DNA of 64,000 nt from DYRB01 sp963802205 (GCA_963802205.1 CAWDHW010000004.1:124001-188000), one strand, 5' to 3'. Positions 25,430-35,038 are shown, numbered from the stretch's first letter. Notes: a model not told the origin generated them from the letters alone. Made by a program: numbers and translations.

Positions 25430-27037
25430 GTGACCGACTCCCCCGATCTCGTCAACGCGTTATTCGACTCCAGCCTGTGGTCCAGCCTGCGGGTGGTCCT
25501 GCACATCGGCTTCTTCATCGGCGCCTTCTACATCCTGCGGGCCATGCTGGTCCCGGCGGTCGCGCCCAAGGCGGGGGCCAGCGACAGGGGCGGATCGCGC
25601 TGGGCTGGCGTGCTGATTTCATCCCTGCTGGCCATACCTTTCATCGCGGTCCTCGTTTACCAGGCGACCTGGCAACTGGGTGGGATGCTGCGTCCGCAAT
25701 TCGTCGCCTTCATGCAGTCCCACGACCCGCGTCAGTTCAACCCGGCCCACCGGATCGCACGCGGCCGCATCCTGGATCACCGCGGCGTCGTTCTTGCGTA
25801 CAGCCGTGAGGACCAGGGGAAGGTCTCCCGGGTCTATCCGGAAGGTCCGGCCTTTGCCCATGTGGTGGGCTATAGCAACCCGCGTTTTGGGGCGACCGGG
25901 ATCGAGGCCGCCGCCAGCGTCTACCTCAATGGCGGCGCCCCCGAGGGGTTGCGCCAGTGGAGCGAACTGGGGCGGCAGGTTCTGACCCAGAGCCGTCGCC
26001 CCAAGGGCCAGGACCTGGTCCTGACCCTGGACACCGACCTGCAACGCGCGGCTGTGAACCTCCTGGGTTCCGACCGCGGGGCCGTGGTGGTGGTGCGCCC
26101 GAGCGACGGTGCCATCCGCGTGCTCGCCACCACCCCGGCCTTCGACCCCAACGCCGTGGGCGTCGAGATGTTCCGCGGCACCGAGCCAGGGTCGCCCCTG
26201 CTCAATCGCGCCACCCAGGGGCTCTACCCGCCGGGCTCGACCTTTAAGATCGTGCTGGCGGCCCAGGCCCTCAATGCCGGCTTCAAGGGGACGCTGGACT
26301 GCCCGGCGGACGGCTTCACCACCTCCGCCCGCTACCGCAAGATCCGCGACCACGACTACTACTCGGCCCGCCGCGCCGGGCGCGTCTGGGGTGGCTACGG
26401 TCAGATCGGCCTGGCGACGGCCTTTGCACGATCCTCCAATGTCTTTTTCGCCAAGCTGGGGGCCGGCTATGGTAACGACGCCTTCTACCAGAACCTGGAG
26501 CAATTCTGGTTCAACCGCCGCATTGCCCTGTACCAGAGTCCCTTCGGGAGCTGGGCCATGCGCACCGGGCAGGTACCGCGTCTGTCGAAATCCGATCAGT
26601 ACGGACTGGCGCAAATGTCCATCGGCCAGGGCCAGATGCTGGCGACCCCGGCCCATATGGCGCTGATCGCCGCCGCGGTGGCCAATGAGGGTGTGGCCAT
26701 GCGCCCGCGCCTGGTGGTGACCGACAGGCCAGGACCCCTGGCCCGATTTATGCCCGATGCTACAGCCGCGACCCTGGCCAAGCTCATGCGCAAGGTGGTC
26801 ACCGAGGGCACCGCCAAGGGGATCGACGACAAGGACCTCCCGATCGCCGGTAAGACCGGGACGGCCCAGAGCCGGGGTGGGGAGGCCCATAGCTGGTTCG
26901 TTGGCTTTGCCCCGGCGGATAACCCGGCGCTTGCCTTCGCTGTGATGGTGGAAGAGGGGGGCAACGGCTCGACCCGGGCCGCCCCCATCGCCCGCGACCT
27001 GATGCGCCTGGCAAAGGCCCAGGGACTCGTCCCATGA
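25430..27037 (+). CDS. Penicillin-binding transpeptidase (PbpA/class B-like)
   Basis: A 535-residue class B-type PBP: two N-terminal hydrophobic segments (near residues 20-45 and 58-78), a pedestal region (RIARGRILDHRGVVLAYS), and a transpeptidase with active Ser in PPGSTFKIVLA (about residue 270), SSNVFFA (SxN, about 334) and AGKTGTAQS (KTG, about 475). GTG start. It lacks the long dimerisation domain of PBP2 (MrdA) and resembles the PbpA partners of SEDS proteins. A RodA/FtsW-type gene follows after 170 bases, so the two probably form a SEDS-PBP synthase pair for peptidoglycan elongation or a specialised wall step. Confidence 0.88.
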   Translation: MTDSPDLVNALFDSSLWSSLRVVLHIGFFIGAFYILRAMLVPAVAPKAGASDRGGSRWAGVLISSLLAIPFIAVLVYQATWQLGGMLRPQFVAFMQSHDPRQFNPAHRIARGRILDHRGVVLAYSREDQGKVSRVYPEGPAFAHVVGYSNPRFGATGIEAAASVYLNGGAPEGLRQWSELGRQVLTQSRRPKGQDLVLTLDTDLQRAAVNLLGSDRGAVVVVRPSDGAIRVLATTPAFDPNAVGVEMFRGTEPGSPLLNRATQGLYPPGSTFKIVLAAQALNAGFKGTLDCPADGFTTSARYRKIRDHDYYSARRAGRVWGGYGQIGLATAFARSSNVFFAKLGAGYGNDAFYQNLEQFWFNRRIALYQSPFGSWAMRTGQVPRLSKSDQYGLAQMSIGQGQMLATPAHMALIAAAVANEGVAMRPRLVVTDRPGPLARFMPDATAATLAKLMRKVVTEGTAKGIDDKDLPIAGKTGTAQSRGGEAHSWFVGFAPADNPALAFAVMVEEGGNGSTRAAPIARDLMRLAKAQGLVP

Positions 27038-27209
27038 GTGCAGAAGGCGCAATTCTTACGCGAGCCCGCGAAGTTTACGAATACGAAGGAATGTCAATGC
27101 GTGCTGGACGATGCCAGGATTACCTTCCTGATAATCGAGAAGATTCACCTATACGATTGCTTTTACTAGCATCCTGCGCGCCTTCCCGCGAGCAATTGCC
27201 GGATATGGC

Positions 27210-28653
27210 ATGAGTACTGCTCTGCATCCGTTGCAGGCGAGTTGGGACCTGCGCCGTCCGGAGCGTCATCTGCTCCTGTGGTGTCTGTCTGTGCGTCTCG
27301 CTCGGTTTTTTCATGGGCCTGGGCGCAATTCGTGGGGGTGGTCGGGCGGTTGCCCTGGTGGATCTGGTGCCGCTGCTGATCTACGCCCTGAGCCTGGTCG
27401 GCCTCCACCTGGCGCTGGTCCTGTCCCATTATCGGGGGGATCGGATACTGCCGGGTGCCGTCGCCTTCCTGGCCGGTTTCGGGGTCTTGAGCCAGTACCG
27501 CATGGGGGCCTTCGATCCGACGCATCCCCTCGCGCTGGGGCACTTCCTGCTCCCGGCGGGGTTTGTTCTGATGCTGGGGGTAACCATCGGCCTGGGCCAT
27601 GGGCGCTACCGCTCCCTGGCGACGTGGATCTGGGTCTGGGCCGGTCTTTCCCTGGGGCTGGTGATCCTGGTCTTGGCCACCGGCCAGCGCTTCCGCGGTG
27701 GGGTCTATGGGGTCAACTTCATGACCCCAACGGAGTTGCTCAAGGTCACGGTACCGCTCTTTCTGGCGGCTTTCATCGATCGCTGGGGAGCGGCACTGGC
27801 CGACTGGGGGCCCCACCAGGTCGTTCCGCCGCTTCGCGCCCTAGCCCCGCTGATCGGTTTCTGGGTCCTGCTGTGCGGCCTGCTCCTGGTACAACGAGAC
27901 CTCGGGCTGGTGGTCATCCTGGGGGTGACCCTGCTGGTCATGCTCTATCTGGGGACCCGGCGCCTCGGGTACCTGGTCCTCGGGGTACTGGGGGCGGTGG
28001 GGCTCGCCTGGGCGGCCCTGCACTTTTTCCTCCACGGGCAGCGGCGCATCGCCAGTTGGCTGGACCCCTTCGACGACCCCACCGGGGACAGTTGGCAGAT
28101 TCTACAGGGGCTGTCTGGGATGTACGCCGGGGGGCTCTGGGGGGAGGGTTTCGGGCGCGGCAACCCGGAGTACACGCCGATTGCCGAATCCGATTTCATC
28201 TACTCCGTGATCGGAGAGGAGTGGGGCTTCGTGGGCTGCGCCCTGGTCCTGGTCTTTTTCCTGATTGCCTTCACCCGCGCCCTGCACATGGCCCGTAGTG
28301 CGAGGGCCCGGTTCGGGGTGCTGCTGGGCGTCGGCCTGACTACGGTGATCGCGACCCAGACCTTCCTCAACATTGGCGGCGTGACCAAGTTCGTCCCCAT
28401 GACCGGGATCACGTTGCCCTTTATCAGCCACGGTGGCAGCAGCCTGCTCACCGGATTCGTCGCCTTGGGGCTGGTGCTGGCCCTGTATGAGGTCGGTGCC
28501 CCCCTCAAGCGCGAGCGCGCCCCTGCGCCTGCGCGACCCAGGGCGGCAAAGGCTGTAGAGTCTGAGGCGGTCTTCGCGTCCGAGCAGCCCGTGCCCCAGC
28601 CGCCAGCTAGACCGAAACGCAAGCGTAAGCAGGATGTTACGGAGTTGTCATGA
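27210..28653 (+). pseudogene. FtsW/RodA/SpoVE-family glycosyltransferase, one frameshift
   Basis: A SEDS polymerase of about 480 residues. From 27313 it reads on unbroken through about ten helices with FMTPTELLKVTVPLFLAAF, LLVQRDLGLVVILG, LQGLSGMYAGGLWGEGFGRG, DFIYSVIGEEWGFVGCALV and LPFISHGGSSLL (SEDS hallmark). The N terminus (MSTALHPLQASWDLRRPERH and LLLWCLSV) lies in the preceding frame; one surplus base near 27300 (before GGTTTTTTC) separates them. A basic tail (ARPKRKRKQ) ends the protein. It would work with the PBP upstream. It may be read from ATG 27313 as is, but that would lose the first membrane helix. Confidence 0.85.
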
Positions 28654-28977
28654 GGGCCATTGCTCGAATAGGGTCCGACTCCCCCGGGTGTCTTGACCAT
28701 GCCTCTGGCGATGGCGACTCATCGAGAAGATGCCTGGGAGTTGTTCGCAGATTCAATGAGTTATCGAATATTCCTTCAAGGCCATTGCCAATCCCTGTGC
28801 GTGCCGGTTCGCCCAGGTCGGCCGTGCCCCGGAGCTGCCTTTAGAGGCGGTTCGACTCGTTGCCTAACTGGGGCGCGGCGATCCATCCGACGCATTTGCC
28901 AGGCTTTGCATACTCCTTGAGTTAACCACCGCAGTGCGTTGATACGCACGGTCGAGCGCTCACTGTCTCGGGCCGGA
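28654..28977. other. Intergenic region with no recognisable gene
   Basis: About 325 bases between the convergent RodA-like and S24-like genes. Short open stretches exist but lack ribosome sites and family motifs. No strong terminator hairpin with a T-run was seen. Confidence 0.4.
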
Positions 28978-29370
28978 TCAATGCCGCCCGATCAGGCCGC
29001 TCAAGGGAACCTGTGGGGCGGCGGGCTCCCCGGCCCCATACTTGTAGTGTTTGATCTTGCGTCGCACGTTGCGTTGGATGATGAGGCCCAAGACTTTCCA
29101 TTCGAGCCCAGTGAGGTCGATGTCGGGATAGATCTCGTTGTTGGCCACCAGCCACTCGCGGCCGTCCTGGTCGCGCAGGTACTGGCGGAACCAGCGCACC
29201 CCCTCGACCTCGGCGAAGACGTACATGCCGTTACGGCAGAACTCGGTGGGCTCGATGAGGATCACACAGCGGTCTGGGAATTCGGGCTCCATGCTGTCCC
29301 CCAGGACCTGCAGGGGGTAGGGCTCGTGCATGCTGCAGCCGGTGGCATGTTCGAGGTTCGGTTCCGACAT
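28978..29370 (-). CDS. S24 (LexA/UmuD-like) peptidase-domain protein without HTH
   Basis: A 130-residue protein consisting only of an S24 domain. The serine motif is VLGDSMEPEFPDRCVILIEP, matching the GDSMxP of LexA, CI repressors and UmuD. The place of the catalytic Lys (VKRL-type) holds RWFRQYLRDQ instead, so the Ser-Lys dyad looks incomplete. No helix-turn-helix domain precedes it. The ATG at 29370 (MSEPNLEHATG) is chosen over the longer Arg-rich frame reaching 29562. It stands alone between two rightward transcription units. It may be a non-proteolytic sensor or adaptor; no function can be assigned. Confidence 0.7.
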   Translation of the reverse strand: MSEPNLEHATGCSMHEPYPLQVLGDSMEPEFPDRCVILIEPTEFCRNGMYVFAEVEGVRWFRQYLRDQDGREWLVANNEIYPDIDLTGLEWKVLGLIIQRNVRRKIKHYKYGAGEPAAPQVPLSGLIGRH

Positions 29371-29615
29371 AGGGGGCTCCAGGTGACGGGGATGCGGGAG
29401 GGCCCGGTCTGGGGGCCGTCCTCGGGTACAATGGCACGCAAGTGGGATTGTACCCAAGACGATGCAACCACCCGGCATGAGCCGTACCTGCCGACGACGG
29501 CACCGGCGCGGGGTGTGACGCCCTGATTGTCCGTTCAAGTCGGGATCATGACTGTAACCCATTATTTTTATATACGTTTACTTGCGTTCGGTTGCGGACA
29601 GCCAGTTGTTACAGG

Positions 29616-31430
29616 ATGAATCGCATCGCCGCCACGGACCGCGTTCACCATGATCGCCGCGACTGGCAGAACCTGCGCGGCATGTTGCCCTACCTGTGGG
29701 AGTTCCGCGGCCGGGCGGCCTTGGCGGTGGCCTGCCTGATCCTGGCCAAGCTGGCGAATGTCGGCATCCCGCTGACGCTGAAGGGCATCGTCGATGCCTT
29801 CGAGCACCCGGCGGCGGGCACGGCTCAGGTTTTGGTCCTGCCTTTGACCCTGTTGCTGGCCTACGGGGGGCTCAAGCTCTCGGCGGCCTTGTTCAACGAA
29901 CTGCGCGACGTGGTCTTCGCCCGGGTGCGCTACCGCGCCATGCGCCGGCTGGCGACCCGGGTCCTCACGCACCTGCACCGGCTGTCCCTGCGCTATCACC
30001 TGGAGCGCCAGAGCGGGGCTGTGAGCCGGGACATCGAGCGCGGCACCCGCTCGGTGAGCACCATCCTGAACTACATGGTGTTCAGCGTCCTGCCGGTGCT
30101 CGTGGAGTTCGTCCTGGTGGCGGCCATCCTGGTCACCCAGTACGCGGCGGTCTTCGCCCTGGTGACCTTCGGCACCGTGGCGGTCTACTTCGCCTTCACC
30201 TTCGCCATCACCGAGTGGCGCATGGACTACCGCCATTCCATGAACCGCCTGGACTCGGAGTCCAACAGCCAGGCCTTCGACGGGCTCATCAACTACGAGA
30301 CCGTCAAGTACTTCGGCAACGAGGACCTGGAGCTCAAGCGCTACGACGCGACCCTGGCGCAGTGGGAGGAGATGGCGGTCAAGAGTCAGACCTCCATGTC
30401 GCTGCTCAACTTCGGCCAGGGCGCGATCATTGCCCTGGGGGTGACCCTGGTGATGTCGTTCGCCGCCCGCGGGGTGGTGGCGGGGACCATGACCGTCGGC
30501 GACCTGGTCCTGGTCAACGCCTTTATGTTGCAGATCTTCGTGCCCCTGGGCTTCCTCGGCATTGTTTACCGCCAGATCAAGTACTCCCTGGCGGACATGG
30601 ATCTCGCCTTCAAGCTTCTGGAGCAAGACCCGGAGATCAAGGATGCACCGGGGGCTCCGGCCCTGATCTTGCGGGCCGGGGAGGTGCGCTTTGAGGGCGT
30701 GTGCTTCCACTACCAGCGCGAACGGGCCATCCTGCACGACCTGGGATTTACCCTGGCCCCGGGCCAGAAGCTCGCGGTGGTGGGGCACAGCGGGGCGGGC
30801 AAATCGACCCTGGCACGGCTCTTGTTCCGCTTCTATGACGTCACCGCCGGGCGCATCCTGATCGACGGCCAGGATATCCGCTCCGTCACCCAGGACAGCC
30901 TGCGCCGTGCCATCGGCATAGTCCCGCAGGATACGGTGCTGTTCAACGATACCATTTGGTACAACCTGGCCTATGGACGCCCCGGGGCGACCCGAGCGGA
31001 GGTCGAGCGGGCGGCGGAGATGGCCCATATCCGCGCCTTCATCGAATCACTGCCGGACGGCTGGCAGACGCGGGTAGGGGAACGGGGGCTCAAGCTCTCC
31101 GGCGGCGAGAAGCAACGGGTGGCCATTGCCCGGGCCATGCTCAAGGGGCCGCGGATCCTGGTCTTCGACGAGGCGACCTCATCCCTGGACAGTCACACCG
31201 AGCAGGCGATACAGCAGACCCTGGCGGAGGTGGCCGAGAACCGTTCCACCCTGGTCATAGCCCACCGCCTGTCCACGGTGGTGGACGCGGACCTCATCCT
31301 GGTGATGGAGGCCGGCCGCATCGAAGAGCAGGGGACCCATCAGGGTCTGCTGGCCGCCGGCGGCCGCTACGCGGGACTGTGGGAGTTGCAGCGGCGTGAA
31401 CGCGAGCGCTCCCTGGACGTTTTGGTATGA
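29616..31430 (+). CDS. Atm1/HMT1-type ABC exporter (fused TMD-NBD)
   Basis: A 604-residue half-transporter: six-helix domain (residues about 30-330) then ATPase. The membrane domain has the Atm1 signatures LFNELRDVVFARVRYRAMRR, DIERGTRSVSTILNYMVFSV, DSESNSQAFDGLINYETVKY and FGNEDLELKRYDATL, which set it apart from MsbA. The NBD has GHSGAGKSTLARL, KLSGGEKQRVAIARAMLKG, ILVFDEATSSLD and IAHRLSTV. Atm1-type proteins export glutathione-linked or sulfur species for Fe-S handling and metal detoxification. ATG 29616 is taken with ACAGGA ahead. Its stop overlaps the sensor-kinase start (ATGA). Confidence 0.9.
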   Translation: MNRIAATDRVHHDRRDWQNLRGMLPYLWEFRGRAALAVACLILAKLANVGIPLTLKGIVDAFEHPAAGTAQVLVLPLTLLLAYGGLKLSAALFNELRDVVFARVRYRAMRRLATRVLTHLHRLSLRYHLERQSGAVSRDIERGTRSVSTILNYMVFSVLPVLVEFVLVAAILVTQYAAVFALVTFGTVAVYFAFTFAITEWRMDYRHSMNRLDSESNSQAFDGLINYETVKYFGNEDLELKRYDATLAQWEEMAVKSQTSMSLLNFGQGAIIALGVTLVMSFAARGVVAGTMTVGDLVLVNAFMLQIFVPLGFLGIVYRQIKYSLADMDLAFKLLEQDPEIKDAPGAPALILRAGEVRFEGVCFHYQRERAILHDLGFTLAPGQKLAVVGHSGAGKSTLARLLFRFYDVTAGRILIDGQDIRSVTQDSLRRAIGIVPQDTVLFNDTIWYNLAYGRPGATRAEVERAAEMAHIRAFIESLPDGWQTRVGERGLKLSGGEKQRVAIARAMLKGPRILVFDEATSSLDSHTEQAIQQTLAEVAENRSTLVIAHRLSTVVDADLILVMEAGRIEEQGTHQGLLAAGGRYAGLWELQRRERERSLDVLV

Positions 31431-33007
31431 GAGCGCGGGGGAGAGGCCGGGAGGAGCTGGCCGTGGCGCCAGGGCGAGGCGGCCTGCTGTGGCAGTCCGG
31501 GCTCCTTTGGCCCCTTGGGGTTCTGATGCTGGGGTTGATCCTGGTCCTGATGGGGGCGAGCCGGTCGGCATCGACCTGGACCCTGGCAGGGCTTGGTCTG
31601 GCCAGCGTCGGCCTGGGTTGGTACTTGATACGGCTGGACCGGACCCTGTTACGCCCGCTGGTCGTCCTCCAGGGGGCCGTAGATCGCGTCTGTCGGGCCG
31701 AACCCGGCGCCAGCGCCGCCCTGCGGGACCTCGGCCTGCTCGCCCCCATCGGTCAGGGTGTGGCGAGCCTCAATCAGGAACTGACCGAGCTGTACGACGA
31801 CATGGACAACCGCATCGCGCGCCAGACCCGGCGCCTCGCCCAGAAGACGGCCTCTCTGAACATCCTCTATGACGTGGCGGCGGGCATCAATCAGGTCGAG
31901 GACCAGGACGCCCTGGTGTTGCGGTTCCTGCGGGTCCTCAAGGAAATGGTCAATGCCCGTGCGGCCTCCGTGCGCCTGGTGTCGCCAGACGGGACGCGGC
32001 GCCTGGTGGGATGCATCGACCTGAATGGCGGGCTGCTTGGGGCCGGGGAGCCGATCCCCGTGGACCTCTGTCTGTGCGGGGCCGCGCTCTCGCCCGGAGA
32101 TATCCTCTGCACCAACGACGCCCGCTATTGCGCTCGGGTCTATGGTCGGCGCATGTTCGGCAGCGATGAGGTGGAGCTGTTGAGCGTCCCCCTGTGCGAC
32201 CGCGACGAACTCCTCGGGGTCTATGCCCTATTCGTGGACAGGCCCGGGCTGGCCGGGCGCGAGGACATCGTGGAGCTGCTGGCCACCATAGGGCGCCACC
32301 TGGGCACCGCCCTGGCGCGGCACAACTCCGACGCCAACGCCCGGCGTCTGTCGATCCTCGACGAGCGCAACGCACTGGCGCACGAACTGCACGACTCCCT
32401 GGCCCAGACCCTGGCCAGCCTGCGCTTCCAGGTCCGGATGCTGGCCGACGCACTGGCGGAGATCGCCATCCCCGAGGCGGCCGGCACCGATCTGGAACGG
32501 ATACGCCACGGCCTCGACGAGGCCCACACCGAGCTGCGGGAAATGCTGGCCTCCTATCGTGCACCGCTGGATCGCCGCGGTTTGGTCCCGGCCCTGGAAA
32601 AGCTCGCGGCGCGCCTCGATGTCGATAATACGATGCACGTCTTCTTTCAGAACGACTGTCGCCCCTTCGATCTGCCCGCTGCGACAGAGCGGCAGATCCT
32701 GCGCATCGCCCAGGAGGCACTGGCCAACGCCCGCAAGCACGCCCATGCGCACAGGGTGCGTGTCCTGTTGACACGGCAGGGGGAGGGCTATGTCCTTCTG
32801 GTGGAAGACGATGGGGTTGGCTTCAGTGCCCCAAAGCGCTCCACACGCCCAGGCGAGCATATTGGGCTTGCCATCATGGAGGAACGTGCCCGACGCATTG
32901 GGGCTGAACTGCGTATCGAGAGCGAACCGGGGGAGGGGACCCGCTGCGAGCTGCTATTTGCTGCGGATCGCCGCAAGGCGCCTTCGACCCAGACGGCCGC
33001 CGGATGA
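31427..33007 (+). CDS. NarX-like sensor histidine kinase
   Basis: A 526-residue kinase of the NarX/UhpB group. Order: two membrane helices (about residues 27-43 and 48-67) with almost no periplasmic loop, a HAMP-like stretch, a coiled helix (MDNRIARQTRRLAQKTASLN), a GAF-like domain with Cys residues (DLCLCGAALSPGDILC) near residue 215, the HisKA_3 block LAHELHDSLAQTLASLRFQV with phospho-His H322, and an ATPase domain (IAQEALANARKHAHAHRVRV, VEDDGVGF, HIGLAIMEERA). Without a periplasmic sensor domain it likely senses an internal signal. It overlaps the Atm1-type exporter by 4 bases and the response regulator by 4 bases, so all three form one unit. Confidence 0.9.
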   Translation: MRARGRGREELAVAPGRGGLLWQSGLLWPLGVLMLGLILVLMGASRSASTWTLAGLGLASVGLGWYLIRLDRTLLRPLVVLQGAVDRVCRAEPGASAALRDLGLLAPIGQGVASLNQELTELYDDMDNRIARQTRRLAQKTASLNILYDVAAGINQVEDQDALVLRFLRVLKEMVNARAASVRLVSPDGTRRLVGCIDLNGGLLGAGEPIPVDLCLCGAALSPGDILCTNDARYCARVYGRRMFGSDEVELLSVPLCDRDELLGVYALFVDRPGLAGREDIVELLATIGRHLGTALARHNSDANARRLSILDERNALAHELHDSLAQTLASLRFQVRMLADALAEIAIPEAAGTDLERIRHGLDEAHTELREMLASYRAPLDRRGLVPALEKLAARLDVDNTMHVFFQNDCRPFDLPAATERQILRIAQEALANARKHAHAHRVRVLLTRQGEGYVLLVEDDGVGFSAPKRSTRPGEHIGLAIMEERARRIGAELRIESEPGEGTRCELLFAADRRKAPSTQTAAG

Positions 33008-33708
33008 GGCCTGGGGTGGACGAACACACCGGCAGATCCAGTAGCCGCGGCACCTTGCGCGTCCTGCTCATCGATGACCACGCCCTGTTTCGGGCTGGGC
33101 TGCGTGAACTGCTGGAGCGGCGCGGCATTGCCGTCATCGATGCCGTGGGCGACAGTGCCGAGGGGGTGCGTCTGGCCCGGGTCGAGGCCCCGGACGTCAT
33201 CCTGCTCGACCTGCGTATGCCCGGGCCTGGGGGTATCGAGGTTCTCGGTGAACTGCGCCGAGCCGATCCCACACAGCGCGTGGCCATCCTCACCACCAGC
33301 GCGGATGAGCAGGACGTCATTCGCGCCGTCCAGGGCGGGGCCTGCGGTTACCTGCTCAAGGACATGGAACCCGACGAGCTGATCGCCGCCCTCCACCAGA
33401 TGGTCGCTGGAGGGACCGTGGTCGCCCCAGAGTTGACCGGCGTACTGGCCAGGGCGGTCCAGGGCGAGGTACGCACGGCCCAGACCCGGGCGGCCTTCAC
33501 CGCCCTGACCCCGCGGGAGATGGAGATCCTCTGTCACCTCGCGGCCGGCCAGAGCAACAAGGCCATCAGCCGTGCGCTCGGGATTACCGACGGGACCGTC
33601 AAACTCCACGTCAAATCCATCCTGCGCAAACTTGTCGTCCACTCCAGGGTCGAGGCGGCGATCATCGCGGTGGAGCAAGGACTCTGCCAGCGCGAGGGCC
33701 GCCGCTGA
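33004..33708 (+). CDS. NarL/FixJ-family response regulator
   Basis: A 234-residue regulator: receiver domain (VLLIDDHALFRAGLREL, phospho-Asp D69 in VILLDLRMPGPGG, TTS and Lys in YLLKDMEP) and a C-terminal LuxR-type HTH (FTALTPREMEILCHLAAGQS, then NKAISRALGITDGTVKLHVK). It is the partner of the overlapping NarX-like kinase. Targets are unknown; the co-transcribed Atm1-type exporter suggests a redox, sulfur or metal response. Confidence 0.93.
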   Translation: MRPGVDEHTGRSSSRGTLRVLLIDDHALFRAGLRELLERRGIAVIDAVGDSAEGVRLARVEAPDVILLDLRMPGPGGIEVLGELRRADPTQRVAILTTSADEQDVIRAVQGGACGYLLKDMEPDELIAALHQMVAGGTVVAPELTGVLARAVQGEVRTAQTRAAFTALTPREMEILCHLAAGQSNKAISRALGITDGTVKLHVKSILRKLVVHSRVEAAIIAVEQGLCQREGRR

Positions 33709-33792
33709 TGGCAGAATGCGCGACAAAGGGCGCGACGACCCCACATGGCCCATCCATCAACATCCGCCGTGCATTCGACACAGGGGCAACGC

Positions 33793-34260
33793 ATGAAGAA
33801 CTTTCTTGAGCTGGTCAAAGGTTGCCTCACGGATGTCCGGGAGATCATGCCCTGGGACCTGCAGGCCAGGCTTGAGGCCAACCCGAAGCTATTGATCGTC
33901 GACGTCCGGGAGCCCTACGAGTTTGCAGCCATGCACATCGAAGGCTCCATCAATGTCCCGCGGGGGATTCTGGAGTCCGCGTGCGAGTGGGACTACGAGG
34001 AGACGGTGCCGGCCCTGGTCGAGGCGCGCGATCTGGAGGTGGTGGTGGTATGTCGGTCTGGGTACCGTAGCATCCTGGCCGTTCACTCCATGCAAGTCCT
34101 CGGGTACCGCGACGCGGTCTCGCTCGCGACCGGGCTGCGTGGCTGGAAGGACTATGACCAGCCCCTGGTCGCCGGAAATGGTCAGCCTGTCGATCTGGAC
34201 GATGCAGACGTGTATTTCACCCCAAACGTCCGCTACAATCGCCCGCCGAACAATGGCTAA
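33793..34260 (+). CDS. Rhodanese-like domain protein
   Basis: A 155-residue single rhodanese domain: IVDVREPYEFAAMHIEGSIN with NVPRG, and the active Cys in VVVVCRSGYRSILAVHSMQV, followed by GYRDAVSLATGLRGWKDYD. It would carry a persulfide on Cys and move sulfane sulfur. ATG 33793 (MKNFLELVKGCL) is chosen over an in-frame ATG at 33745. It follows the two-component genes after 84 bases and may belong to the same unit. Confidence 0.88.
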   Translation: MKNFLELVKGCLTDVREIMPWDLQARLEANPKLLIVDVREPYEFAAMHIEGSINVPRGILESACEWDYEETVPALVEARDLEVVVVCRSGYRSILAVHSMQVLGYRDAVSLATGLRGWKDYDQPLVAGNGQPVDLDDADVYFTPNVRYNRPPNNG

Positions 34261-34392
34261 GCGATCAAATGCGGCAACAGCGTCGAGGGCCGTTGCGAGC
34301 ATTTGGCACGATAACAGGCGTTGCCTCTTCGGCACTTGGGAAACCCAGGGCACTCGTAGGGTAGCGGCACCAAAAATGTGATATATGTAGCA

Positions 34393-34435
34393 CTCCAACG
34401 AAAAGCGCGTTATTCTTGACAAAACGAGTTGGAGG
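34393..34435 (+). promoter_or_regulatory. Possible hairpin covering the ribosome site of the EPS operon
   Basis: CTCCAAC (34393-34399) can pair with GTTGGAG (34428-34434); the right arm contains the Shine-Dalgarno GGAGG (34431-34435) of the gene at 34439. The loop is 28 bases. A TTGACA at 34416-34421 lies inside the loop but is too close to the start to act as its -35 box. This could limit translation; it is seen by eye only. Confidence 0.3.
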
Positions 34436-34438
34436 GTA

Positions 34439-35038
34439 ATGATGATCAAAAATAACCATAATCTTTTGATAGTTTCTCGGCGCACCCTCGTTGCGGTGGC
34501 GCTCGGGTGGGGGCTGTCATGCCCTGCGTCTGCCATCAGCGTCATCGCCGCGCCAAGAGACGCGAGCATCGCGGATTTGACCGGGGTGATTGTGGCGGAC
34601 GGTGTGGTCGCGGATCGCCTGGCGGGTCAGGCCAGGTCCCTCCTGACTCAGGGCGTAAGCCCTGGGAACGTCGTGCAGGCCTTGCTCACGGCGGGTTACG
34701 GGACCTTTGATGTCGTGCGGGACGTGATGGTGCAGGGGGTGTTGGCCGCCGCCGGGATTCAGGCCGATGCCTTGGTGCGGGAGGTCGCGTTTCGGGTCCT
34801 TTTTGTCCAGGGGCCATCGATGCGGGTCATCGTACATGATGCGGTCCTCGCCGCTCGCCAGATCTTGCTGGACCTTGGCAAGCTCCCCGCCTATGGCGAG
34901 GGTACGCGGTTTTTCCGCACTGGCGTCGATCTGGAGGTCCTGATCGACGAATCGCTGGCAGCCGTCGTGGCTGCCGGCACCGATGGCCAGACCTGGCAGG
35001 TCGAGACGGCCCCTGGCGGAGAGGCGAGTAGAAGATGA
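34439..35038 (+). CDS. Hypothetical exported protein, first gene of the EPS block
   Basis: A 199-residue protein with a clear signal peptide (SRRTLVAVALGWGLSCPASA, then cleavage near AIS). The rest is Ala/Val-rich and helical with no family I recognise; there are no catalytic-looking motifs. A GGAGGG ribosome site precedes ATG 34439 (34442 is an alternative). Its stop overlaps the start of the beta-barrel gene (ATGA), so it belongs to the polysaccharide export operon and probably acts in the periplasm. Confidence 0.7.
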   Translation: MMIKNNHNLLIVSRRTLVAVALGWGLSCPASAISVIAAPRDASIADLTGVIVADGVVADRLAGQARSLLTQGVSPGNVVQALLTAGYGTFDVVRDVMVQGVLAAAGIQADALVREVAFRVLFVQGPSMRVIVHDAVLAARQILLDLGKLPAYGEGTRFFRTGVDLEVLIDESLAAVVAAGTDGQTWQVETAPGGEASRR

